Assembly: GCA_001606155.1 (NCBI GenBank)
Contig: LODT01000035.1
Coordinates: forward strand, 248,001-312,000
DNA: 64,000 nt
DNA from: Tieghemostelium lacteum
Lineage: Eukaryota; Evosea; Eumycetozoa; Dictyosteliales; Raperosteliaceae
Reading direction: 5' to 3'
Shown here piece after piece: positions 43,583 to 54,317 of the stretch. Each line of letters starts with the position of its first letter. Within the stretch, counting starts at the first letter, position 1. Made by a program: the position numbers and the translations under genes. A model generated the notes under the pieces. That model was not told the DNA's origin, searched no databases, and saw only the letters and a program-made list of their open reading frames with translations.

Positions 43583-46500
43583 ATGAGTAGAGTCATTGGA
43601 TATATAGATACTGATATAGATAATAATAACAATAATATTAATAGCTACGAGGAAAATAGTAATAATAATAATAACAATAACAATAATAATAGTGTAGATG
43701 CATCTAGAAATTATAATGATCAAAATGTTAACAATAATATAGTTTATAACCAACAACAGAATGGTAATATTCATATTGAGCAATATTACTATAGAAATGG
43801 TGGAGGTGGGAGTATAAATCAGTCAATGGACTATGAGGATGAAACTCCAAATAATAGTTTTACATTTGAATATCATGATTACTATGAAGTAGATGATGAT
43901 GGTCTAAATGATCAAGATTTAGAGAATATTGATAAATATCTATCTAGTATGGAGATATCACACCAGTTAAATCAACAATTAGAAAAACAACAACATAACT
44001 CAAGTCAAGTTGACATTGAAATTCAAGATGAAGGAGAAGAACCACAACTACATCTAAGACCTATGAGTATAACTGAAATTTCACCAATTAAAATTAACAT
44101 TACAATTGAAGATGGTGTTATAACATCAAATTCAATTACCAGTAACACTATCAATGAAAATAATAACAATAATAATAATAATAGTAATAATAATAATAAT
44201 GAGGAAGAGTCTGTAAATGACCAATACGAAATTAATTCAAAACAAATTCAAATTTTTTCAAATTATCAGAATGGGGTGGTTGATAATGGGTTGAATAAAT
44301 CGGTAGCTTTGTTGTCTTTTCAACATCAACAGCAACAGATTTTGTTGACGCAATCACAACAACAAAGAAGAGAATATAATATAAATAATAATGAATTGGA
44401 TTTAAATGACCAGAATCTAAGCGAATTTCCAGAGTTTCAAGAAGAATCTGTAAATGTAAAGATACTGGATTTGTCATTTAACAATATAAAATCTATACCT
44501 ATGCAAGTGATACCTCAGATACCTTATCTACAACAACTGATAATGTTTCAGAATCATGTTGCTCAATTACCTGTTGAAATTGACCAATGGAGACACTTGA
44601 CAATTCTTGATCTCTCTCATAACAATCTAGATGATATTTGTAACCAAATTGGAAATCTACCAACTTTGAGAGAACTTTATCTGTCTAGTAACTGTATAAG
44701 TAGATTTCCGTCCACTAGTAATCTGAATAATCTCAGAAAGCTAATGTTGGATAACAACCGTATCAAGAGTATACCAGATGAGTGTCTAGAATCACTGGGT
44801 CAGTTACAGACACTAGACTTGTCATTTAATCAATTACAATCTCTACCTTCACAATCTTTACCAAAACTAAAGAATCTCAAACAGTTAAATCTACAACACA
44901 ACGAACTTACTGAATTGACAGGAACTCTAAAAGCACTGACTAAACTGCACAGTCTCTCATTAGACTATAATCAGATTTCAGTTATACCCGAGAAGGTTAT
45001 AGCTAATCTACAACGTCTGGCTAAACTCACACTATCAAACAATAGAATTAAATCATTACCCTATTCTATAAACTCACTATCACTACTAATTGAACTGAAT
45101 TGCTCACACAACCAAATCGAATCACCACTTCCCGAATCAATATGTTTTTTGAAAAATTTAAAAAAACTAAACCTCAACAACAACAATTTAAATGCTTTAC
45201 CAAAGAACATTGGATTTCTTACTAAATTACAAGATTTACAGATATTCAATAACCAAATTTCATCATTTCCCATCAGTTTTCTAAAGTGTAGAAATATCAG
45301 AGAAATTGGTATAGATGGTAATCCTCTACCTTCTTATTACCATCTAGGTGTCAAAGCCATTAGATATCATCTCAAAAACCCTGATTGTGATTATCTCTAT
45401 GACGAAGAACAACAAAGACATCTAATTGAAACCAGTGGAGAATATACAATAGATGGTGACAATGAACTAACCTCACCAAGTTTAGAAAGCTCAACTAGTT
45501 CACCCTCTATATCCTCTACCACATCCTCCCCACCAATCCTCTCTCAACCACCTTCCTTCTCCATGTTAGTTCTACAAAAACAAGACAGTTTCAACATGAA
45601 ATTCACCTCAAATCCCAGAGCTTTTGCAGAAACTGATCTACAAAAACGTCAACAACAAAGAGAACAACAGCAACAACAGCAACAACAGCAACAGCAACAA
45701 CAAGATAGTAGTAATAATAATAATCATAATAATAATAATCATAATCAGGCATTACATAACAGTGGTAGTGGTGATAGTGTACCTTTACAATCACCACCTA
45801 GGATAAAGTATAAATGGGAGATTGATTATGATGAATTAGAAATTGGTGATTTAATAGGTCAAGGTGGGTTTAGTAAGGTATATCATGGGTATTGGAAAGG
45901 TAAAGAAGTTGCAATTAAACAACTGGAGTTACAATCTAATAAGACTCTAGATGATTTTCGTAGAGAAGTTGGAATCTTATCAAAACTTAAACCCAATGAG
46001 AATTTATTGTATTACTATGGTGCATGTAAACAACAAAACTATTGTTATATAGTTACTGAGTATCTTCCAAGAGGATCACTATATGATCTCATTCATGGAG
46101 AAGGTATGCAAGGTCTACTTAAACTAGATCTCAAGACCATCTTGGGATTTGCAATCAATGTTGCATTGGGATGCTACCATCTCTCAACTTATGAACCACC
46201 AATATTTCACACTGATCTCAAATCTAAAAATCTACTAGTTACCAATAATCTCAAGATTAAAATTGCTGATTTTGGGTTGGCTTCATTTGCCAAACGTAAA
46301 GATGCTCACGACCCAGATGCCAAAAGACTTGCATATGCTTTCTATGCTGCTCCTGAAATTCTCAATTCCAAAGCATTTTCTGAGAAATCTGATGTGTAAG
46401 TAATATAACCACCTCATTCAACTCATTAGTTTAAAATATCTAACTAACATTGTATATCATCTTTTAGATTCTCATTTGGTACTATTTTGTGGGAATTGAT

Positions 46501-46720
46501 TACTAAAAAAATACCATTTAATGGAATGGATCCTTATGAAGTTAAGGATCTACTAAAATCAGGTCGTCGTTTAGAGATACCATCTGATTGTCATGAAGTT
46601 TTTAAAAATACTATTAACGATTGTTGGAATCAGGTACCAGAAGAAAGACCAACATTTTTGAATATCTATCATCGCCTTGAGAATCTAATGAACTCACTTT
46701 GTAAAAAGAAACAGTTGTAA
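43583..46720 (+). CDS. LRR - TKL protein kinase with HTD catalytic motif
   Basis: Exons 43583-46395 and 46468-46720 flank a 72-nt phase-2 intron (GTAAGT..TTTTAG), giving 1,021 residues. The first ~260 residues are Asn/Gln/Asp-rich. LRRs run from about 270 to 620 (LDLSFNNIKSIP, LREL YLSSNCISRFP and similar), followed by a Ser/Pro linker and a Gln run. The kinase begins near 745: GQGGFSKVYHGYWKGKEVAIKQLE; DFG is at 896-898; the APE motif is AAPE; the C-lobe is in exon 2 (SFGTILWELITKKIPF). The catalytic loop reads HTDLKSKN (876-883): the Arg of HRD is Thr, while Asp878, Asn and DFG are kept. Kinases without the HRD arginine are usually active without activation-loop phosphorylation, so it may still be catalytic. 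Layout resembles dictyostelid LRR-TKL signalling kinases. Confidence 0.88.
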
Positions 46721-46958
46721 TAAATAATAATAATGAAAATTATATAATATAATCAAAAAAGATGTATCAACTACAAAAACCTCTAAACTCTGTTTTGTTA
46801 ATTCATTATCCAGTTTTTTGATTTTTTTTCTCAGCCCAGGATTCGTTAGAAATAAAAAAATAAGATTTTTTTCTTTAACTATTTTTTTTTTTTTTTCATA
46901 TTCTATTTTTCATTTAGACCTTTTTTCAAAAGCTTTATTGTTATTAATAGTTTAGAAA

Positions 46959-48436
46959 ATGTCAGAATCCAAAATGTTTTGGCTTATCAGTGCCCCTAAC
47001 CGTGAAGGTCAGGACATTTTTGAACAAGTAAATCAAAAAACAGCCAAAGAAAGCAATTGTTCTGAAAACAAAAAATTTGCAGTATGTTATAGTGATTGTG
47101 AGACATTGACATTTATTTCAATGTTATTCCATAATCTCCAATGGAGTTTAATGGAATAGTGTTTGAAATCTATTAGAAAAAACCATGAATATTTCAAATA
47201 TTGACATATTTTTACCACAATGTCATAATATCAAACAATATATTTAGACCCCATCATTAAGAGTTGGAACTTTAAATTCATTGATTGCATTGAATGATGA
47301 TTTACATAGATTAGATACCTTTATGGAAAATACAGCAAAGAAATTAGCTAAACAATTAGGAGATCTTGCAGGTACTAAACCAAAAGACAAGAGTCTTTCA
47401 ATTGATGGTTCACCAATTCAAAACTACCTCTCCTCATTTAAATGGGATGATGGAAAGTACAGTTTAAAACTAACTTTACAAGAAATTGTTGATAAATTAA
47501 CAACTGTAAGAATCATCAAAACATTTATATTATTATTATAATTTTATATTATTTGAAATTTTGGAAACTAATTATATACATGTATATAGTACACTACAAA
47601 AATTGATGAAGAATTAAAAACTAGAGCTGGTGAATATTCATCACTGTCATCATCTTTAGCTGCTGAAGAAAGAAAAACCAGTGGAAATCTTACAGTACGT
47701 TCAATTCAAGATTTAATCCCACCTGAAGTTTTAATCCAATCTGAATATATCACTACTGCATTTGTAGTAATTCCAAAGTAATTATCAAATACTCATGATT
47801 TTATTATAAAAATATCTAACTAACATTTCACAAATGCACACACAAATTACCCCCACCCACATTTTCATAAAATTATTATTATAAAATAGATCACAAGAAA
47901 AAGACTTTTTACAAGCCTATGAAACACTTTCAGAATATGTTGTTGCTAGATCAGCAAAGAGATTAGCAACAGATCCAGATTTTTTCCTATACAGTGTATT
48001 TTTATTTAAGAAGTATTATGATAACTTTAAACACAAGGTTAATGAAAAGAAATGGGTTATCAGAGAGTTCAAAGCTGATAATGCTGCAGACTTAAATAAA
48101 TCATCACAAGAAACACAAAAACTCACAGAATCCAAAAAGAATTATAAAGCTTCATTCCAACGTTGGTGCAAAATCAGTTTCCCAGAGGCATTCACCTGTT
48201 GGATTCATCTCAAAGTCATTAGACTCTTTGTTGAGTCTGTACTCCGTTTTGGTATTCCTTTCAATTTCCAAGCCATTCTCATGAGACCACATAAACCCGA
48301 TGACAAGAATCTCCGTGATATTTTATACAATCAATTCAAATATCTGGGAAGTGCTCACATTTCTGGAAAGAATGAATTGGAAGAGGGTGAAAAGTTCTTC
48401 CCATATGTGTATATTCCAATTGACTGTGAAATGTAA
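46959..48436 (+). CDS. vatC: V-type proton ATPase subunit C
   Basis: Four exons, 46959-47081, 47248-47505, 47590-47777 and 47890-48436, give 371 residues, the usual length for the family (about 370-390). Recognisable blocks: FWLISAPNREGQDIFEQV at the N-terminus; TPSLRVGTLNSLIALNDDL; WDDGKYSLKLTLQEIVDKL; VRSIQDLI, AFVVIPKSQEKDFLQAYETLS; and the conserved C-terminal part (SFPEAFTCWIHLKVIRLFVESVLRFGIPFNF). All four exons join in phase 0, 0 and 2. Subunit C is the stator-linking subunit that clamps the V1 peripheral stalks to V0 and leaves when the enzyme disassembles. In dictyostelids the V-ATPase works on the contractile vacuole and endolysosomes. Confident. Confidence 0.95.
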
Positions 48437-49079
48437 CAATGTTACCAAATTTCATTGAAATATACACCTACCACCACCACAACCCCCTTTTTCAAGTAAC
48501 TTTCTAAATTGTGTGTTTATTCAATTTCTCTCTTCTCTCTAAAAAACAGGAAAAATAAAAATAAAATAAAATCATCAACAACATCTATATAACACAAAAC
48601 CAAATTTAATTTAACACCCCTAAACCACCTCATCATAAACTTCGACTCAAACATTTTTAGAAAACCAATTTCAATTTAATCACGAAATTTTTTAGATTAA
48701 TTTTTTAAATTTATGATCTCACACTGGGCTGTTTTTGGTGATGACGACACCTACTAGGAAACCAAGAAAATTTTTTCCGCATAACTTTCCAATCATCTTT
48801 GCAGGTGTAATTTAAAATTTCAAACATTTTCTCAATTCAGATTCTCCAAACATTCTATTCCATAAACACATTATAGTAGAATAGATTTTATTTATTTTTT
48901 ATTTATTTTTATAAAAAAATTGATCAAAAAAAATACATTTCGATTGATTGATTTTTTTTTTTTTTTTTTAGTCATTTAGAAACCCAACCTCCACTCTCCC
49001 CTTTTTTATAAAATTTTTTAAATCCCAATTAAAGTTTTTTATGTAATTGTACTCATAGAGAGAAAGGGGTAATTCCAAA
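48437..49079. other. Intergenic / leader of the ankyrin protein gene
   Basis: 643 bp. A CA- and CCACC-rich stretch follows the vatC stop. A GC-richer island at about 48719-48800 (CACACTGGGC, GGTGATGACGACACC) lies 280 bp before the next ATG, then T/A tracts. The island ends with a TTTGCAG-type acceptor, so it could include a non-coding leader exon. No gene called. Confidence 0.45.
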
Positions 49080-52000
49080 ATGAGTAGTAAAGCAGCAGCT
49101 TTAGAGAAATCATTTATTTCCAATGTTGGTGATCTGTTTAGATATTTTGATACATTGACAATTCCAAAACTAAATAGAATACCAGATGGACAAGGTACAT
49201 TACCGAAATCCAAATCCAATACCAATTTACTTAAAAACAATACATCTGCAACTCATGGAGCATGTTTTATATTTCAGGTACGTTATTGTTATAGAATTTA
49301 GAAACATGTCACTTTTGCCAAAAAGTGGGTTAAAAAAAACAAAGTTTTTTTGATTGATTTTGATCTAGATTGGAGGGGTTTGGTGTGACAGATTTAGAGA
49401 ATGTATTGGTGATTGCAATATTAATGTATTTGGTATATTATAATAGGATCAAATGTTACCAGGATTGAATGCATTGTATCATTTAAAGAATGTGAAACAG
49501 TATTCAATTGCAGAGATATTCAGAGAGAGAATGGTTAAATCTAAAGATTTATTGACAGAAAGTCGTATTTCACATTATATGGGATTGATTACATTCTTTT
49601 TAAAGGCAATTGATTTTGTTCAATCAGAGAAAAGAAAACCATTGAGTGAATTGTGTCAACAGTTACTCAATCATTTTAATACTTATCTAGTAGATCCAGA
49701 TTCTGTTATAGTTGGTTTGATACCCAGTGAAGATCTTCTCAATAAACTATTGAGAGATTATGATTTTCTAAATTCACATTACCACTATGGAAGTAGTAGT
49801 AGTGGTAGTAGTGGAAACAGTAGTGGTAGCAGTACCAATGTAAATAAAGAAAAAGATAAAGATAAAGACAGAGAGAAGGACAGAGATAGGGATAAAGATA
49901 AAGACAAGGATAAAGATGATCACCACCATCATGGAGAAGATGAAGAATCAATACATAGTTTTCAGTCAACTACTATATCAACAAGCAGAATATCACTTCT
50001 TACCAATATCATTAATTGGAGTGCACTGGATGATGTCAATCAAATTGCAAAATCAGTTAGAAGATATGCATCCATTCTCAGAGGTGTTGACAAGTTGAGA
50101 AAGGGTGATATCTTAATTGTAAAATTTAACCACTATGGAAACAAATCAAAAAAAACATTTTCAATTGGTGGTTTCAAGAATTACCATTCAACAAGTACCA
50201 ATCATATGAGTTTAGATTCACCTTCTATTACTAGTAGTAACACATCTGCAACTTCAGGTGCTCCACATAATACACATAATAGTATTAGTACTAATCAGAT
50301 AAGTGGAGGTAGTGGGTCGACTGGTATATCAAATGTTGGTACGACTGGTAGTAAGACTGTTGAAGAATACGTTGAGAGAAAGTTCCTAAATCATAAATCA
50401 CAATTTGCCAGATACACAGGTGAGAGAGATGACTATAATATCAAAGTCTATTTCACCACGGAAGAGACAGAGTCTATAGTAGTAGGTATAGAAGATATAA
50501 TACCTCTGAATAGATACATTATAGATTCACTCAGAGAACCTAAACTCATTGAAAAGATGATTCAACAACCAACTGAAAAGTTCTTTTCATCTATACTCGA
50601 AGAATCCAAACAACAGACTGTAAACTACCTGATTTCCAAAGGTGTGGATTTAGATTTTCTACACGAGAAATCAGATACACTGTCTATTCTCGATCTTGCC
50701 AATATCAAGAATATGAGAAATGTACTATACTCAATATACTCTGATCCAGAACACCCATTCTACAAGGACCTAGAGAAACACATTAACGAACGTATCGATT
50801 TGTATCTGTCCAATCTAGATACACGTCTATTGTTTATGCCAAAATATGATAACACCATTCAAGATCTCAAATGTGGTCACTATCTAACCATCTCTAAATC
50901 CAAAGTCAAGCAATATCTCGGTGAATTTGATTTGGCATTAGATCAACTGAGAATTGAAAAAAGGTCACTGATGAATGGTACCAAGAAAGAAGAAGTTACA
51001 GAATGGTGGCTAAAGAGAATTGAAACACGTTGTAATGATTTCCTAAAAGAACGTGGATACAATTTCTCAGCTGTACCTGAAAACTATATAGAACAACCTC
51101 CAAATAACATGAAAGATGTTTTTTCAAATCTAATGTTAATTCAAAAGATTTTAGATCCCAATGAAACTGTCATTGAAATCATTACTGAAATTAAAGATAG
51201 TAAAGAAGGTTTAGTTACACCTTCTTCACCATCACATGAAACATCAACACAACCACAACCAATTCAATCTCCATCATCAATCACAACAACACCAGAATTT
51301 ATCAGCAGTAGCCCTAGTGCTTCTGAACCTATTCCTATTAAAAATTCACCAAAATCAACAGCATCAACATCATCATCACCAATGGTCAATCTATCTTCTC
51401 AACCAAACTCATTTTCATCTGTAGAGTCATTTAACAATCTAAATGAAACAAATTCAGTTTCAAGTCTTACAAGTGCCAGTAATATTCTAAATACACCATC
51501 AAGTCAAAAGAGATCAAATAGTGAATCACCAAAATTAGTTAATAGTAATACTAATATCTCTAATAGTACCAATAGTAGTAGTAACAATAACAACAATACT
51601 ATCAATAACAACAACAATAATATTAATAATAGTAATAATACAAATGATCAAATGAAACTAAGTATTAATGGTATATTGACATTATCAAATACTTTTATGA
51701 ATTCACCAATGCAATTGATAAAAGGGTTGAAGGATGAAATCTATCCAGTAATTAATGATTTTATTCTGAAGGCTAGAATTGTTCTCTGCGACCAATTTGA
51801 TTTACCTCTAAAAGAGTTTTCAAATGAAAAAATTTTGAAATGCCTTCAAGAGAATAGAATGGATATGGACCAGAACGTAGCAATTTGGATTGAAGATATG
51901 TGTTCTGATTTAGTATATCTCTCTGAAATGCAAAGACTTGAGGATTCAAGAGCTAATGAAAAGGTTTTGCATATTGTTCCTATCAGTGGTTTAGTAATGA

Positions 52001-52962
52001 ATACCTTTGCAAGACTGGAAAATGAATTGAATACTGTTGTTGAACTCTGGGGTGACGATTCTGAATCTGAAGATGAAAATATCTCAAATGGTAGTACTAG
52101 TACAACTGGTACTATAAAACCATTTACAATCATTAAAGTTATCAATAATGATGAAGAACAAAAATCTATTTTACATTGTGCAGTTCAGCAAGAGTGCATC
52201 GAATCCGTTGAGAAAATTCTAGAGTCTTCCGATCAGAGTACTATTAACCAGAGCGATGTTAGTGGTTGGACACCTCTCCATGCTGCATGTTGTTCTGGAA
52301 ATGCTGATATTTGTAAATTGCTGCTGGCTGTAGATGATATAGATGTTACAAAGAGAAATAAGGATGGTGCATCGGTTTTACATTATCTGGTAAGACATCC
52401 ATTGACTGAGAAGAGAAAAGAAGTTATATTGTCAATTATAAGTAAGGGTTTGGATATTAATTGTGGGTCTAGACATGGCGAGACTCCTCTTCACAGCTCG
52501 GCTTTTCGTGGTCATAATGATGTTGTAACTTTCTTATTGGAAAATGGATCTAATCCTAATGCTATTACAGCAGGTGGTGAGACTTCACTTCACTATGCAG
52601 TGACAGGTGGAAAGATTGAAGTGGTTACAACACTTCTCAAAGCAGGTGCCTATCCAAACATATCCTCCAAAAGAGGTACCCCAATTGAATTGGCGAGAAA
52701 CTATAAGTTGCATAATATAGTATCTCTGTTAGAATCTGTCAGTAGTGAGAACGATATATCAACCTACTGGAGAAAGAATTTTAAAACCACACAACAACAA
52801 CAACATCTTCGTAATAACAATCTATACAGTACTGTAAATCCAAATACCATCAACACTCAAGATATTAAAAGAAATGTTAAAATTGAAATTGGTGGATCAA
52901 GAACTCAAACTCAATCAACAAGTTCAAGATCTCTCAATAATAATAATAATTTAAATATATAA
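49080..52962 (+). CDS. Large ankyrin-repeat protein
   Basis: Exons 49080-49277 and 49447-52962 flank a 169-nt phase-0 intron (GTACGT..TAATAG), giving 1,237 residues. The N-terminal ~170 residues look helical and folded (YHLKNVKQYSIAEIFRERMV, ISHYMGLITFFLKAIDFVQ). A Lys/Asp/Glu-Arg charged run follows, then two ordered blocks separated by Ser/Asn/Thr linkers. The C-terminus, from about 965, has five or so ankyrin repeats (KSILHCAVQQECIESVEKIL, GWTPLHAACCSGNADICKLLL, GETPLHSSAFRGHNDVVTFLLENG, GETSLHYAVTGGKIEVVTTLLKAG). The N-terminal part does not match a family I recognise. Ankyrin repeats imply protein-protein binding; the gene's process is unknown. The Met at 49080 is the first in frame. Confidence 0.85.
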
Positions 52963-53084
52963 TCATTCACACACCTAAAACACAAACTCCAACAGAAAAT
53001 GAGAGCATCTCTCAAACTAAATTATTTATATTTTTCTTTATCAGATTTCAATAAAAAAATATATATATTTTTAATTAATTTCGT

Positions 53085-53523
53085 TTTTTGAACTTTACGA
53101 CTTCATGAGGTGCCGATCAGTAATACTATTTTCACTCCAAATAACACAAATAATAATCAAACTCAGAATTTAATTGGTATAAATGTCCAAATTTTATTTC
53201 TTCAGCTATTGTAGATCCAGTATGTATTTTCATTAAAATATGATTTTAGATTCTATATTAACATTTCAAATTTAATTAGGATTTTTCAATTCTAATTGAT
53301 ACTCAACCAGCTTCAGATAAGGAAGAAGGTGCAATATGTGGATCACAATCATCAGAAAATGCAGAAGAAAACAAAAGTAAACTCACAAAAACTCAAATTG
53401 CAGGTATTATCATAGGTGCTGTTGGTTTCTTTATCGTAGCTGTTGTTGTAACAACTTATTTCATTTACAAGAGACATAAAGATTTAGCATTTGCAAGAAA
53501 ACTAAATACATTGGGTAAATAAA
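53085..53523 (+). pseudogene. Decayed C-terminal end of a type I surface-receptor-like gene
   Basis: The 3' end is well preserved. After a probable intron at 53217-53279 (GTATGT..AATTAG) the frame reads DFSILIDTQ..CGSQSSENA. A clean transmembrane helix (IAGIIIGAVGFFIVAVVVTTYFIY) and the short basic tail KRHKDLAFARKLNTLGK follow. Upstream, EVPISNTIFTPNN..LIGINVQI and SSAIVDP lie in different frames over a few tens of bases, and no start codon can be found. The IVDPDFS(V/I)L block plus a short cysteine stretch, helix and tail recall the C-termini of dictyostelid EGF/TIG-type cell-surface proteins. Best read as a truncated, frameshifted remnant of such a gene. Confidence 0.55.
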
Positions 53524-53626
53524 AATAAAATATCTATTTATTTAATTTATTTGAACAATTCCTTTTGATGTAATTTCATTAAAAATAATAAAAAATTTTT
53601 TTCATTCATATCTTAAAAAATCCAAA

Positions 53627-54029
53627 ATGTCTAAACATCGTAAGTATATAGTATATTGTATCGCAATGTAATTGGATATTAATAAGTTATTTAATTCATT
53701 TAAATATAGACCCAGATTTAATTATGTGTAAAAAGCAACCAGGTATTGCTATAGGACGTTTATGTGATAAATGTGATGGTAAATGTGTCATTTGTGATTC
53801 ATATGTGAAACCATTAACATTGGTTAGAGTTTGTGATGAATGTAATTATGGATCATTTCAAGGTAGATGTGTAATTTGTGGTGGTATTGGTATTTCAGAT
53901 GCCTATTATTGTAAGGAATGCACAACACAAGAAAAGGATAGAGATGGATGTCCAAAGATTGTAAATTTAGGTAGTTCAAAAACTGATCTTTTCTATGAGA
54001 GAAAGAAATATGGTTTCAAAAAAAGATAG
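53627..54029 (+). CDS. phf5a: PHF5A / SF3b14b (Rds3), SF3b spliceosome subunit
   Basis: Exon 1 (53627-53639) encodes only MSKH plus one base. A 70-nt phase-1 intron (GTAAGT..ATATAG) leads to exon 2 (53710-54029). The 110-residue product matches the family in length and almost residue by residue: [93 protein letters not shown]. The CxxC knuckles of its zinc knot are complete. PHF5A sits in the SF3b complex of U2 snRNP and helps hold the branch-point adenosine during splicing. The tiny first exon is why the gene is easily missed; the open frame alone would start at an internal Met and lose the MSKHHPDLI head. Confidence 0.97.
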
Positions 54030-54317
54030 ATTGGATTGAATTATAGGTTAAATATCACCACCACACAAATTAATGTTGCTATTCTATATAGTGATATTCG
54101 ATATTCGAATGTACTCAAAAAGGAAATGAATTGGATATCTCTCAATATTTTATGTAATCTAGAGTAGAGATTTAAACAAATAGAATATAGCAATCAAATG
54201 AATATGTGCATAAAAACACAATAAAATTAGGAATCTGTACAGTAAAATCCCCTTCATAAAAGATTTATTTTTATATTTTGAAATAGGAAGGTATTGTATT
54301 TTATGAAATATAGGTTA

